Positions 10,231-42,144 of a stretch of 64,000 bases of DNA are shown piece by piece. Origin of the DNA: Leptasterias polaris. Lineage: Eukaryota; Echinodermata; Asteroidea; Forcipulatida; Asteriidae. The first letter of the stretch is position 1, and each line of letters starts with the position of its first letter. The translations under genes and the position numbers were made by a program. The notes below the pieces were generated by a model, which was given only the letters and a program-made list of their open reading frames with translations, had not been told where the DNA came from and did no database searches. The stretch is taken from contig JAZGTN010000212.1 of assembly GCA_037783415.1 (NCBI GenBank), forward strand, positions 620,001 to 684,000, in the 5' to 3' direction.

Positions 10231-13200
10231 TAACTGTAGTGCACCGAATAGGTTGCACACCTTCTTTTGCTCTCTGCTTTTTGATGTTTATGTCCTGCTT
10301 GTTTCTACTGTTTTACCTCATGTTTTATACCATCTTGTAGAGCTAATACCAGAGAATCTTCTACTGTCTTTGGATTTCATGTTCTGTGAATCAATTTGGA
10401 ATCATTTATGGAAACATTTAGTCAACTTTAAAGTCTTAATTGTGTGTTGTAGCCTTTCTACCGACTATGATGACTCACTCTGCAACCTTCAAGGCCGAAC
10501 TGCTTAAACAATAGTTTGACTGTGTGTAACTTGTGTGGCTAATACAATGGAGGTCCTCATCAAGTCAATCTTCTTGTGTGTTCTTGTTCTGCAAGTCTGC
10601 AGTACTTCAACTCCTTCCAAACAGGATCTTCTATCTAACTGTGTATCTTTTTCACATTGTTGTTTGTCTGGAAAGAAAATTTTCACCAAAGGATTCCTGA
10701 AATCACCAATTTCATATTATCATAACTCAACTGCTAGCTTCAATGTTGTACTGCTATGTTGTGGAGACATAGAACCTAATCCAGGTCCCCAATCTGATGA
10801 AATAACTAGGACCACCCGCAGCATTAAACTTACCTATCAGTATGATAGGTCTCAACTTTTGGAAATAGGCTCCCAATGTGCAAAGCTGCCTGTTACCCCT
10901 GCTACATGGTCCACCCTGAGAGAACTGAAAATTTCGTCTAAAGCTCCTACACGTCGAGGGCGATCGGTGAATCACACGACTAATCCAAACTTAAGCATTG
11001 CTACTCCTGTTACTGCTGATCACGTCACTCATACAGTTGATTGTACGGATGTCTCTTCACCCCTATCACCTACTAACAGGCCTGGTAAACAGGTGAACTT
11101 ATCCAATATCTGCATTCTAAATGCACAATCCGTGTGCAATAAAACCAACCTTCTCACTGACTATATTACGGATCACGATTTTGATTTCATTGCGCTTACA
11201 GAAACCTGGCTAACTAACACAGACAAACACAAGCAAGTCATCGGGGATTTGTGTTTGCCGGGATATGATTTATGTCATGTGCCGCGTGTTAACAGATCTG
11301 GTGGAGGCATAGCTCTCATACACAAGGAAAATATAATCAGAGGGCCTGTTACATCATATAATGGTTCGACGTTTGAAAGTTTATGCTGTGATCTGACTAC
11401 CAAAGGTTCTTTTTCCCCCCTCAAGCTTGTCATCATTTATAGACCACCGTATAGTTCAAAAAATCGTTTTACCCCTAGAATGTTTCTTGATGAGTTTTCT
11501 GAATATGTTGCAATACTTTCCGCGTCTCTCAATAAATTGTTGATTGTTGGAGACTTCAACTTTCACTGGATGTTTGCTAATGCTGATGCTGATGCTACTC
11601 GTTTAAAAGACATGCTCGAATCCACCAATATGTCACAGTTTGTTTGTACACCGACTCATATAAGCGGTCATATTCTAGACCTTGTTATTGCACGCCCATC
11701 CGATAACCTTGTAAACTCGATAACTGTTGGAGGTTTTCTAACAGATCACGCGATCACGCGGCCATACACTGTTCACTAAACTTGAATAAGCCCCTACCAA
11801 CTAGGAAACAAATCTCATATCGCAAATATGCTTGCCTTGACCATGATGCTTTTGCAGATGATATTTGCAAGTCTGATCTGATAATCAATCCTTCAGATAA
11901 CTTGGATAACCTCATTGATCAGTATGACTGTATACTTAAATCTCTTCTTGACCATCATGCTCCGTTAAAAACTCGCTCTGTTACCATCAGACCATCAAAC
12001 CCATGGTACTCTACTGAGATTGCTGAAGCAAAGAAAATGCGTAAACGACTTGAAAGACGCTGGAGGAGAACAAATGTTGTGGCTGATCGAGACCTGTTTA
12101 AAGCTCAACGTCAACGCGTTCTCCACATGATCAATGATGCTAAATCAAAATATTACCAAGATAAACTATCTTGCTGTGAGAATCAACGAGAAATATTTAG
12201 GATTGTTGAATCTTTATTGCATAATAAAAGTAAAACCAAGCTACCAACTCACAGTGACACTATGGAATTGGCTGAGAAATTCAGTGATTACTTCATCACC
12301 AAGATAAGAAATATTCGGACTGATCTTGACACATCCGCCTCTACTCAGTCTATCAGTGCAGGTACATACGACTACGAGTCTAACCCCAATATCCCTACAC
12401 TCGACAGGTTTGAACCGGCCTCTGAAGTTGAAATCCGGAAACTGATAAATTCATCACCTTCAAAATCTTGTGACATTGATCCCATCCCAACTTGGCTGTT
12501 GAAAAGGCACTTGTCTGTCCTGTCTACCCCTATCACAAAAATTGTCAATTTGTCGCTTCATAATGCAGCTTTTCCTCAGCGTTTCAAAAGTGCTATCGTC
12601 ACTCCACTCCTTAAAAAGCCATCGCTTGACTCAGAAAATCTCAAAAATTTCCGCCCAGTTTCCAACCTCTCATTTATGTCGAAAATAATTGAGAAAGTAG
12701 TTGCCGCCCGTCTGACTGATCATCTGTCTGAACACAATCTGTATGAGACCTCTCAATCTGCATACAGAAAATATCATGGGACAGAGAGTGCATTGTTGCG
12801 CGTGCATAATGATATTCTTCGCGCTGTGGATGATAAACGTGGTGTGTTCTTAGTCCTCTTAGACCTTTCCGCAGCCTTTGACACCATAGATCATACTATC
12901 CTTCTGGGACGCCTGAAATCTTTGGGTGTCAAAGGACCAGTTCTCCAATGGATTAAATCTTACATCAGCAACCGAACTCAAGCCATCAACATTAATGGAG
13001 TTTTATCATCACTTGCCACGCTCTTGTTTGGTGTTCCCCAGGGATCTGTCCTTGGGCCACTCTTCTTCACCATTTACTCTAAACCAATAGCTGCAATTGC
13101 AAGAAACCACGGACTCCATGTACATTTGTATGCAGATGATACTCAACTGTATCTTTCATTTGATTTAAATTGTTCTGATGAGCAATCTGAACGCAAACGT

Positions 13201-14193
13201 GTTGAGCAATGTGTTTCTGATATAAAGTCATGGATGACCAATAATAAATTAAAACTCAATGATGATAAAACGGAACTGCTCATAATAACGTCTAAACATA
13301 ACCAAGACAAAATAATCAATCACCAGATGCAAATTGGCACTGCTACTGTTACATCGTCTGCAAATGCTCGCAATCTTGGGATCATGTTTGATAACACTAT
13401 GTGCATGGAATCCCATGTGAAGAACATTTGTCAATCTGCTTTTTACCATATTAGAAACATTAGCAGCATTCGTAAAGTCCTCAATAAAAAGTCTGCCTCT
13501 ATCCTTATACATGCTTTCATTACATCCAGGCTTGATAATGGAAACTCATTGCTTTATGGTATTAACAAGCATCTTATCAAAAAACTGCAAAATGTCCAGA
13601 ACGCTGCTGCTCGGGTATTATCTAAAACACGTAAATATGATCACATCACACCTGTGTTGAAACAGCTTCACTGGCTCCCAGTCTGTCAAAGAATTAAATT
13701 CAAAATCATTTTGCTTGCCTGGAAAGCTATGAATGATAGGGCTCCTCCCTATCTCAAAGAAATTCTCTCACCATATACGCCAACTCGCAATCTTCGCTCT
13801 ACAAACCAACTTCTTTTAACTGTCCCTAATACAACCACTTCCAACGGCGTTCGCGCTTTTTCTGTATCTGCACCCACTCTCTGGAACTCTCTTCCTTTAC
13901 ATATCCGAGCTACAAAGTCTCTGGACATTTTCAAAACATTGCTAAAAACTCACCTGTTCAATATTTATTATGATTGACTATCTGTTTTGTTATTTTTTCC
14001 ACTTGTTTTTGCCAACACATTTATGTAAATCTGTTTTATTCAATGTGCTCTTATTTCTTTCTAAGCTACGTAATTTGTAATCTTTTTGGTTACTCTTTCT
14101 GTTTTTTGTTTTTGTTTGGTTTTTATGCGCCTCGGAATAAGTTTAGTCTTAGATAGATGGCGCTTTACAAGTTTTAATTATTATTATTATTAT
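10231..14193 (+). mobile_element. CR1/L2-like non-LTR retrotransposon with 7-bp target duplication
   Basis: About 300 bp of 5' leader precede an ORF with endonuclease and reverse transcriptase domains. A 3' UTR ends in GGCGCTTTACAAG and an (ATT)n tail. Direct repeats TATAGAT at 10224-10230 and 14194-14200 bracket the element and coincide with the interrupted end of MITE B. Tail, target duplication and domain order support a near full-length, fairly recent insertion. Confidence 0.85.
10535..13977 (+). pseudogene. Frameshifted LINE polyprotein: signal-like leader, 2A-like motif, endonuclease, reverse transcriptase
   Basis: The frame opens at 10535 with a hydrophobic leader (residues about 7-22). 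A 2A-like motif, DIEPNPGP, follows at residues 78-85 (10766-10789) after VVLLCCG; in 2A peptides ribosomes skip the last Gly-Pro bond. An APE-type endonuclease follows (LNAQS, LTETW, YRPPYS, GDFNFH, LDLVI). The frame stops at 11779 just after TDHA. The reverse transcriptase half continues in another frame from 11782 to 13977, with FRPVSNLSF, LLDLSAAFDTIDH, GVPQGSVLGP, YADDTQLYLSF (YADD at 13129-13140) and the tail FSVSAPTLWNSLP. The shift maps to an 8-bp tandem duplication, GATCACGC twice at 11744-11759. Without one copy the two halves share one frame, so the element is otherwise intact. Assignment to CR1/L2-like is by motif order only. Confidence 0.85.
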
Positions 14194-14496
14194 TATAGAT
14201 AGGTTGCAGTATGACGTAAGTCGGCCATCTTTACGGGCAATTTGGAACACACAGTCATGCGTTACGCGTGAAAACGGCGTGCAGGACGCGCACATTTCAC
14301 CAAACTCATTGTATGATTGGTTAGTGAATGACGCGGCTGCGTTAATAATTTGAGCGCTTGACGCGCCTGCAAGCCAAAATGCGATTTGCCCGTAAAGATG
14401 GCGTCTACTGGGAACTATCTATTAGTAATTTGTATTGTGGAAATCACACTTTGCTTTATAGCAGTTGAGATTAATATCTTGGCTCTTTGTGAAATC

Positions 14497-15195
14497 GGCT
14501 GCTGGATGGGGGTGAGCTGGTTCAACAATCTGGACATACTTGTGCAATACCAAACATTGGGAATGGTGTAATACAGAATTGTGGCCTAAAAAGACATCGA
14601 GGTGAGAAGTCAATTGTAGGGATTTGTAGAAGTGTGTATCCCCCACCAACAATTTAAGGAGTTACCCCAGCCTCCTCCCCCCCACCCAACGGGAACTTTG
14701 AACGTTTTCCTCAAACCCTCCCAAAACCATATTTTTTTCCCCTATTTACGTATTCATATTTTTTTTTTTAATTAACTAATGGTGTTTGTGAAGCATTTTC
14801 CAGTAGGTTTCCAGTACAAAGCTTTGGCTGTTTGCAATTTATCGATCACTGGATTTGCTTGTCTACTTTTGACTAACAAATTTAACAGAACTAGTTTGTA
14901 TTTTGGCTGTAAAGCTTTGTAAATTACGCAGTATTGAAGATTGTGGTGTATAATTCATTTTTGGCTGTAAATGTCATGGTTGCGACATGTGTAATCAGAG
15001 AAACTAATTTTCCATAATAAATTTACATTAGTTTTAACAAGAGAAAAAACAAACCTGTTATTATTGGTTGATTTATTGTTTGTCCTTCTGCTGTTTGACC
15101 ATTCAAAAATCCATTCCTCTATCTATTTGTTGGAATGTGAAATAAGCATGGCCGCCATTTCAGCTAGCAATCGTATTATTATCGATATCTGTTCT
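14497..15195. other. Non-genic stretch
   Basis: AT-rich sequence with short open frames only; nothing recognisable. Confidence 0.5.
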
Positions 15196-15430
15196 GGGCC
15201 CAATTTCAGGGCTCTGCTTACCATAAGCAAAGAATCGGCGCTTACCAAAGCTGGGAATTCTGCGCTTACCTCAAGCATATTTCACATGTTAGCAGGGAAT
15301 TTTTCCTTATGTCTCCATGTTGTTCTTCGCTTACATAACAAGTGCAGAAAATCGGCGCTTGCCCTGTAAGCGAAGAATAGTGATCGTAAGGGCAGAATTC
15401 GGTGGTAAGCAGAGCCATGATATTGGGCCC
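15196..15430. mobile_element. GGGCCC-family foldback MITE
   Basis: The left end GGGCCCAATTTCAGGGCTCT and right end AGAGCCATGATATTGGGCCC are inverted repeats. Inner GCGCTTACC / GGTAAGC phrases extend the pairing. It is the same family as 9906-10098. Confidence 0.75.
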
Positions 15431-16750
15431 TGATCTATGTTGCATCAGAAGCGTTGCTTTTACTGACATGGCATCCAGGATTACACATTTCAGCCAGAGT
15501 TCCCTATCGACCGCTTTTGGCGCTCTATAAAAACCCTTGGATTAAAATAAACAACCATGCATGATCAGTGAAGCGTGTACAATAAATGGTTTTGGTTGGT
15601 AGAAAAGGTATCCATAATCTACGCAATAGTGGGAGGATTTGAAAGAGGAACTTACAACAGTATTTGAATCCTTTTCATTGTCACTTATGGGGAAAAAAAA
15701 TTTGTTTTTACCGAATGGTTACTGTTTATACAAGTATGAACTTGCTGACACAAGTATTATGTAGGCTATGTCGGAATTTATGGCTTTGTCGATGGCTACG
15801 GTCGGATGGCTGAAAATGCCTATTTGGCCATAGCTGTATATCCCAAGTAGCTTGTTCCGATTACGGCTCTACACTTCCTTTGCATTTCATAACAAATTTG
15901 TTTTTATATTAAATTAGAAAAGTAATATAAAAAAAAAAATTCCCAACCAACCCTTTAAAGACCATAGCGGCCAGAAACGTCTAGTACCAATGCCCATAGC
16001 GTCTGCAAGATCTGACCTACTTCCACTCTACCAAAAAGGTCAAAGTAAAAGCCACGTCCTGAATTGAAGTTTTCCCATGTTAATATAGTAAATTCAATTT
16101 TTTTGAAAAAAAAAAAAATTCTGTATCATATACTTTTTTCCAGACACTTTTCCCAAGAAAAATTATATAAAAAACTTAACAATATTAGCCATGTCTGATC
16201 ATATGGTGATTATTACACAGAAATAGATGGTCTCTTAATGTAAACGTATGGAGTCACTTTGACTTGGCACAAAATGAACAGAACTAAAGAGGAATCTGGT
16301 TGAGAAGAATTTATTCAAATTTGTTGAAATAATACAAACTTAGGGGGTCATCATTTGTCAAGTGTACAAAACATGCTGGGTAAAGGGGGTCACACAATCA
16401 AATTTGACATAAAACAATGAAGATGACTATGGTGTAATCTACATGTAGTTGACACTTTGCATACCTAAATTTATGAAGAAAACAAATTTGACTTTCAATT
16501 TACTGCAAAAGTTATCAAAATTCCAAATAAGCATACTGTACTACTATCGACAAGTTTATTTGAACCCAAAGTATTTTGTCAGATTTGCGGTGTCGCAGGT
16601 AAAGGGTTAGATAACAAAAAGGGGGATAAAAATTAAACAAAGTAATGTGTACAGATTAAAGAGTATGTTTAATTTTTAAAAGCAACTGTGCAATTCCTTG
16701 TACAGTTCTATGCAAGTTTGCTATTCGTTACCCCTTCATCGCACATGCTT
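15431..16750. other. Non-genic stretch
   Basis: AT-rich, with homopolymer runs; no exon, RNA gene or element end was recognised. Confidence 0.5.
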
Positions 16751-17395
16751 TTAAACGCTCTTGAGCATTATGTGGCACATGTGTAATTCAAAGAACATGC
16801 GACATGAGCAGTAATACAACACATGTGCAGTTAACGACAAATGTGCAGTTTACAACACATGTGCTGTTTTCAGCGCATTTGTAATTTAATTAACAAGTAG
16901 TATTTCATCACACCTGTAAAACACACTTGTGCACATAAACACATACACTTGTAGTTTAACGCATGTTGAGTTATGTGTGCGCATGTGCTGTTTCATAACA
17001 GAGTTGAACGCGTTTACACAATTTATAATATTTATTTTTGAAAAGACACACACAATATCCACCTTATACTTTTACACATTTGTGAAATAAAATCAAATAA
17101 ATGTACCAGGTTTCATATTTGTGCAAATTAACACACTATATTTATGACATGACCTCGCAGGACACAATTGTCAAAATTTGTGCAATAAAAGAAATGTTTA
17201 CTTCAAACGCGTTCATTTGACGCACTTGTACACTCTGACATTTAAAATACTTTGGTAAATTAAATACACCTAATTCAATTTCATTACCTTGCACATCAAA
17301 ATAAACGAACTGCATGCAATTTAATACACTTACAAAAGTAAATACAAGTGTGTAACTGATTGCACATGTGCAGTTCGATACACTTAATGCATTAA
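16750..17395. repeat. Degenerate array of ACATGTG-containing units
   Basis: ACACATGTG, ACATGTGCAGTT, ACACTTGTA and close variants recur irregularly about every 15-40 bp over some 650 bp. They are mixed with variants of GCAGTTTA and AATTTAAT. It looks like an old, eroded satellite whose unit carries an E-box-like palindrome. Confidence 0.5.
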
Positions 17396-17549
17396 ATCCA
17401 TTGTGGATTTAGAAAAATAATGTCAACATTCAACATGATGAAAAAGGGCAACATACAAATGATCAAGTAAACTATCCGCCATGATTGTAAAGCAATGAGA
17501 CAATTGTACTGAACTATAGCAATTTTTCTTCTACACATGACTTTGGATA

Positions 17550-18330
17550 TACTTAACCAGTTGGCTTCGGAGGACACGATAACGCGCATTACTGTTATAA
17601 AACACACAACAACGGTCTTATAAACTGGCATTTGCATTTCTGTGCGTGTTTGGCAGTGGAGTCATGTCAACACGCAACGTGTGGTGAGGCACTATGGCAG
17701 GTTGCGCATACACAGGCAACTCTTTCACCCAGTCCTGTGGTCGTGGTATTGTGGCCCTGTTCAAAATGCACTGCAAACAATGAGCGGACTAACTCTTTTG
17801 ATGGATTTGTACCTAATGCCTTTGTTGAAGACCTGGTGTCGATTTCACAAAGCACTAAGATTCATCTTAAGATGAGTTTTCAGTATTACCATAGTGATTT
17901 GTATTGTGACATCATTCTTTGCTAAGCAACTACGATGGATTTGCACTTACGATCAATCTTAACTCTTTGTGAAATCGAGCCCTGGGCCCATTTCATGTCT
18001 CTGCTTACTGCCGAATGCTGTGCTGGTGACCACCATTCTCCGCTTACTGTGCAAGCGCTGAATTTCTGCGCTAGCTGTATAAGCGAAGAATGCCTAGTAA
18101 CGTGGACTAGGCACGCGCAAAAGCAAAAATTCCCCTCTAACCTTCGATTTTAACAAACAAAACATTAAAATCTGCAAATACGATGAGAAAACGTCTTTTT
18201 ATGTATGTCCAAACACAGTTTCACCGAAAAAACAAGTTATTAACGGGCTAGCAAAAAAAGTAGTTTTTTTGACTGAAAATAAGCCTGCACGGTTAACGTG
18301 AAAAGGAATTTTAACCCCGAAGTGAATTGC
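17550..18330. repeat. Dispersed ~0.8-kb repeat with nested MITEs
   Basis: The phrases GGCTTCGGAGGACA, TTTCTGTGCGTGTTTGGC and GTGGCCCTG match 54785-55290. The later part (TTTATGTATGTCC, AACCCCGAAG) matches about 55385-55530. Here the copy is split by MITE A at 17841-17976 and by a GGGCCC-family half copy beginning near 17984. Confidence 0.65.
17841..17976. mobile_element. Intact MITE A
   Basis: It begins GATTTCACAAAGCACTAAG and ends CTTAACTCTTTGTGAAATC, forming terminal inverted repeats. The central phrase TAGTGATTTGTATTGTGAC matches the reference copy at 31913-32047. Confidence 0.75.
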
Positions 18331-19631
18331 TTAATTGTTGGTTTTTAATTAGATAAAAGTTATGTTTTTTTCTTGGAAAAATTATAAAAACAGGTGGGGG
18401 GGTGCACAATACAGAAAAACAGACATACATATACCAAGTTGTGCCTGGGACATAGTAACTTATGTTTGAAATTGCATTTTTTAAGAAAATGAAGTAGAAA
18501 AATTACACATTATAATGTGCTGACACAAGTAAATATATATAATAATTACATTTAAATATGCAAATTTATGCAGGGTATACATTAATATTCATATTCCATT
18601 GCATGAAATTATAAATGAACTCTTCATTTAATTGTCATAAACCGAGCAAGTTTTGATACACCAATTTATTTCCTTGTTTTTTTCTCTATGCAATCGAAAT
18701 ACAAGTTAAACTAACAAACTACGCGGAAATTACTTCAACCATGGTTTAATTTCTGTCTCTCCACCAACGTAGCTCTGGATCACTGTGTACTAAATGCATA
18801 TCAGTTCTTTGGAGACAACTCACAACACCAATGTTGGGATTCGAACCCCCAGTAAGTCTCTGCATCCAACCGGAAACACTCAGCTTTTGGAGGGCTGATA
18901 TACCATGCCCAATATGTGGCAGAGGGTGTGTCCCCCCCCCCATAGTTCTCATACTTTAACACACTCTTTTCTGCTTGTAAAGAAGTACCCCCCCCCAAGA
19001 ATCCCTGGGATTCCCAGAACACAATGAAGACACAGTAGGAAGGGGGGGGGGAGGAGGGTACACCATGCCACAAATTGAGCAACAGAAGGAGCTGAAGCTT
19101 TGCAATGTACGATAGTCTAGGTTCCATTCCCACTCAACTTAGCTTCACTCTCAGTTATTCATAGCTAGGTCAGTGAATGGCAGAAATTAAACTATCTATT
19201 TCCAGCGCAGGAATTTGATAAACAAAAGGACTACTAGGTGCCGTCAGATTCCCGCTGGGCAAAATCCACATAGGACTAGGGATGAAGTCAAAACCACCAC
19301 TATCTATATTTTTTTTTAAAACCAGAACAACAAAGGGCAAAATAGATTGTTACTTTTCAGTTCCTAATACGAAAGGCACAATTTATTCAACTTAATTTAC
19401 TCTGCCGATGATTTTTTGTTTACTAAGTCTATCACAGCATTTGGTGCAAGTGTTCTACGAATGGCCCAGAAATACTGTCATGTGAGAGAGAGCAGCTGTT
19501 CAAGGTAGGGTCAAAGAATGGTACGGCAATTGTATTCTGCTGGTTGCCTGTGAAAATTTTCCCTTTTGACAAGGCCCCAACAAATTTGTGTGTTCATTTC
19601 CCCTGATTATTTCTCAAGAAAGACCAGTTAA
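18331..19631. other. Non-genic stretch with poly-C/poly-G runs and a tRNA-like B box
   Basis: Contains short C and G runs at about 18935-19050. On the minus strand near 18840 there is a B-box-like GGTTCGAATCCC, probably a SINE remnant. No exon was recognised. Confidence 0.45.
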
Positions 19632-19986
19632 AGGCACTGTACACTATTGGTAATTACTCAAAATATATATTAGCATAAAAACTTACTTGGTAACGAGCAA
19701 CGGAGAGCTGTTGATAGTATAAAACATTGTGAGAAACGACTCCCTCTGAAGTAACGTAGTTTTTGAGAAAAAGGTAATTTCTCACTCAAATAATAAAAGA
19801 CTTCTGGCCAGAAGCCTTTTATTCCTATCTGAAAGCACACAAGGGTGTTTTTTCGTTCATCATTTTCTTGCAACTTCAATGACCAATTGAGCCCAAATTT
19901 TCACAGGCTTGTTATTTTATGCATATGTTGGGATACACCAAGTGAGAATACTGGTCTTTGACAATTACAAAACGTGTTCAGTGCCT
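19632..19986. mobile_element. TTAA-flanked MITE, 355 bp (piggyBac/Kolobok type)
   Basis: TTAA stands directly outside both ends (19628-19631 and 19987-19990). The element starts AGGCACTGTACAC and ends GTGTTCAGTGCCT, an imperfect terminal inverted repeat. TTAA target duplication is typical of piggyBac and Kolobok (established knowledge), and starting AGG rather than CCY favours Kolobok (inference). Confidence 0.75.
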
Positions 19987-19990
19987 TTAA

Positions 19991-21906
19991 TACTAAAAAA
20001 GAATACAAACTTCTAAATAAAAAAGTTGCATATGCGACGAACATAAAAACATCGAGACAGGGTGAGAATTTTGTAATTAAGAATTTCTAAGCGACATGTC
20101 TAAAACAAGCGATTCGTGCTTGATGCAAAGGGGAATGCGCAGCGAAACATACCGTCATCAGTACACAGTTTGTGCTCGTTTCAAACGAGCACGCTCAACT
20201 TATACGAGTGACTTTCCTCGTTACTGATTCTGACGTGGATGATTCCATGCTGCATGCGCTTTTGCACCAACCATGAACCTGGCCTACTCAATTTAGTGTT
20301 AGTTAACTGTCCGATAAATGGGCGGAGCTTAAGACAATTTACAGTGGGAGGTTTTTACAAGCCTGGGTAATGTTCAGCATTAAATGTTGGGTCGTTATTA
20401 ATTTGACACCTAATCTATTAACGACAATGGAAAGTTTTGCCTGAGTTTCTTTTCTAAGTAAAAAGATACAGTTGCTTAACATAATGCTGACCAAACGTAA
20501 GCAGAAATCATCCAACTCTGCTATTCTCGGTAATAACTTCCAGAGCGTTGACCAACCATTGGAGAATATTCAATTGCATGGGTTGTGCCTACTAGCCTCA
20601 TGCTAAGAATCATTTCTTTGTCTAGGCAGAACTGAATCCATGCAGTAAAGTCAGTTTGCAAACCTGTGAACCCTGACGGACTTGGTGTGCCCTGCCTCAG
20701 GCATTACAGTCTTGGGTCATTCAAACTCAAAAACAACCCATAGCAAATAGAACCCGCTGTGAAGGCTGCCATCGCTGACAACAAACAATGGAAACATGTG
20801 TACACGCCATGCACAACTCGCATCAACAAAAAAAAGTTTTTTCTTGCTCTCGGTGAGGGCGCTGTTTGAGTTTGTGACATCATATCCACTGGGTCTCTCG
20901 ATTATAGAGCATAAATCTTTTAATTTTGCAGTAATGAGCCAATTGGAAGAAGAAAAAAATTCTGCTGGTAACTGGTAAACCTGGCTCACGCTGATCAAAA
21001 TTGGTTCAAGAAAAAACAAATCAAAATCAACAAACTTTATTTGTTTAAATCTACATTTGATTTTGATAAAATTTTGGGTAAAGGGAGGAATTAAGGACAA
21101 AGAAGTTTAAACCTGGGTGAGCATTTTTTTAACCAGCTGACCTTTTAACAACTACATGGCCTGAGCCCTAGCTTTGACTATGCATACACAGTTTGTAGTC
21201 GCACTCAAACTGATTCACATCACAATAGTGCCCTGACTTCCCACATGCTGACGAAACAGTTCTGCATGCAGGGGGAACTGACCATTGATGAACCAAGCCT
21301 CACTTTCAACTCCCAAGGGCTTGTGCAACAGGTTGTCAAGATGGCAGAATTGTTTTCCAGGTCGTATCGTCTTTATTGACCAAATTAACCTGCGTCTAAA
21401 AAAATAAAAAATAAATAAAGGCCTGTTTGGGCGCACTAGCACTAGTCAACGAATCAGAAAGCCTCTAACAAACCATGCGATGACAGACCTATCCTGATTG
21501 GTCAAGTCCAAAGCAATGCTGAGAACTTGGCGCAGCATTGATGGAAATCCGACAAACAGAAGAGAACAACAGCCGTCGAGGTCAAGGGTCGACGTAGACA
21601 GTCCGTGGTAAACTCAATTCTGATGGGGGATGGGCGGGGCCATAGTGTCAGCTGGCGGGAGGTACTTCCTGTCCAGAGACTGGAGGGGATCGGTTTGTGT
21701 CAACTGAACAAGAGTTATGGCTCCCTCGTTGGGTGGGATTTTCCTCAACGAGCACACTGGTGGATCCTTTGGTTTGACTCTGAGCTCCTGTGGGTGATTT
21801 CTACTGTAGCACCAGGCCAATCTGTTGGGAAATGGAACAAGATTGTACGAATGAGATGAAATATCTGGTAGGATGTCCTCGTATAATTATGAAGAACATA
21901 ATTAAT
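19991..21906. other. Non-genic or 3' flank of NMT
   Basis: No firm exon was found. The less AT-rich patch at 21600-21860 has overlapping open frames on both strands but no recognisable motif. It could belong to a 3' UTR or an unseen terminal exon of NMT, which is transcribed toward it. Confidence 0.4.
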
Positions 21907-22337
21907 AGTAATAATAATAATAATAATAATACTCGGTTCTTATATAGCGCTTTTTATCATACCCTTAGGGGCGTATCAAAGCGCTCAGTATTTTTTCCTG
22001 CAAGGTATGTGGAGCTACGTTTTGAAGTATGAGACCTTTTCCTATATAGCACCATGTAATGGTTTACAAGGTGCTGTGGCGCAATATGCTGCCGATCAAA
22101 CCAGGAACACCGGGGTGAACCCCTTCTCTTTTCGATAAGTGTACTGGGTTCTTTTACGTGCATTACACAACACACGGGACCAACGGCTTTACGTCCCATC
22201 CGAAGGACGAAGCAATAATGGTTAAGTGTCTTGCTTAAGGACACAAGTGTCGCGACCGGGACTCGAACCCACACCCTGCTGATCAGAAACACAGAGCTCG
22301 AGTCATGTGTCCCTATCCGCTCGGCCACGACATGCCA
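21907..22337 (-). mobile_element. Full-length tRNA-derived SINE
   Basis: On the minus strand the head carries GTGGCCGAGCGGATA (A box, Leu/Ser-tRNA-like) and GGGTTCGAGTCCC (B box). The body has TAAGCAAGACACTTAACCAT, GCCGTTGGTCCCGTGTG and GTTCCTGGTTTGATC. The tail is GCGCTATATAAGAACCGAG plus an (ATT)n run. The sister copy at 49480-49805 is collinear along its whole length. Partial copies are at 23340-23480 and 32230-32570. Confidence 0.8.
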
Positions 22338-22448
22338 AGGTAGAATGAACAGGCCAGGTAGAATTGGTTTATTTGCGATACAGATTTGAAAACTTAATTG
22401 ATGTAGTTTTGCAGCATGAAACAATTATTACCTCTTTTAAAACATTTT

Positions 22449-42144
<19,696 letters not shown>

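Larger units (their letters stand above)
10224..14424. mobile_element. MITE B (TATAGATAG termini) split near its left end by a LINE
   Basis: The main body is 14194-14424, ending CTATCTATTA. Inside, GCCATCTTTACGGGCAA and its exact inverse TTGCCCGTAAAGATGGC form a 17-bp foldback pair. The same element, inverted and uninterrupted, lies at 44394-44623. Its first seven bases (TATAGAT) also stand at 10224-10230 because the LINE duplicated them on insertion. Confidence 0.75.
10178..14496. mobile_element. MITE A (TTTCACAAAG family) split by later insertions
   Basis: The left half, 10178-10223, runs from GATTTCACAAAGC to GTTGTCAG. The right half, about 14425-14496, runs from AATTTGTATTGTG to GGCTCTTTGTGAAATC. 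Joined, they match the uninterrupted copies at 17841-17976 and 31913-32047. Everything between is therefore a later insertion. Confidence 0.75.

Noticed and set aside
21957..22424. 155-codon minus-strand open frame
   Set aside because: It lies almost entirely in the SINE at 21907-22337 and translates the tRNA-like head and body.
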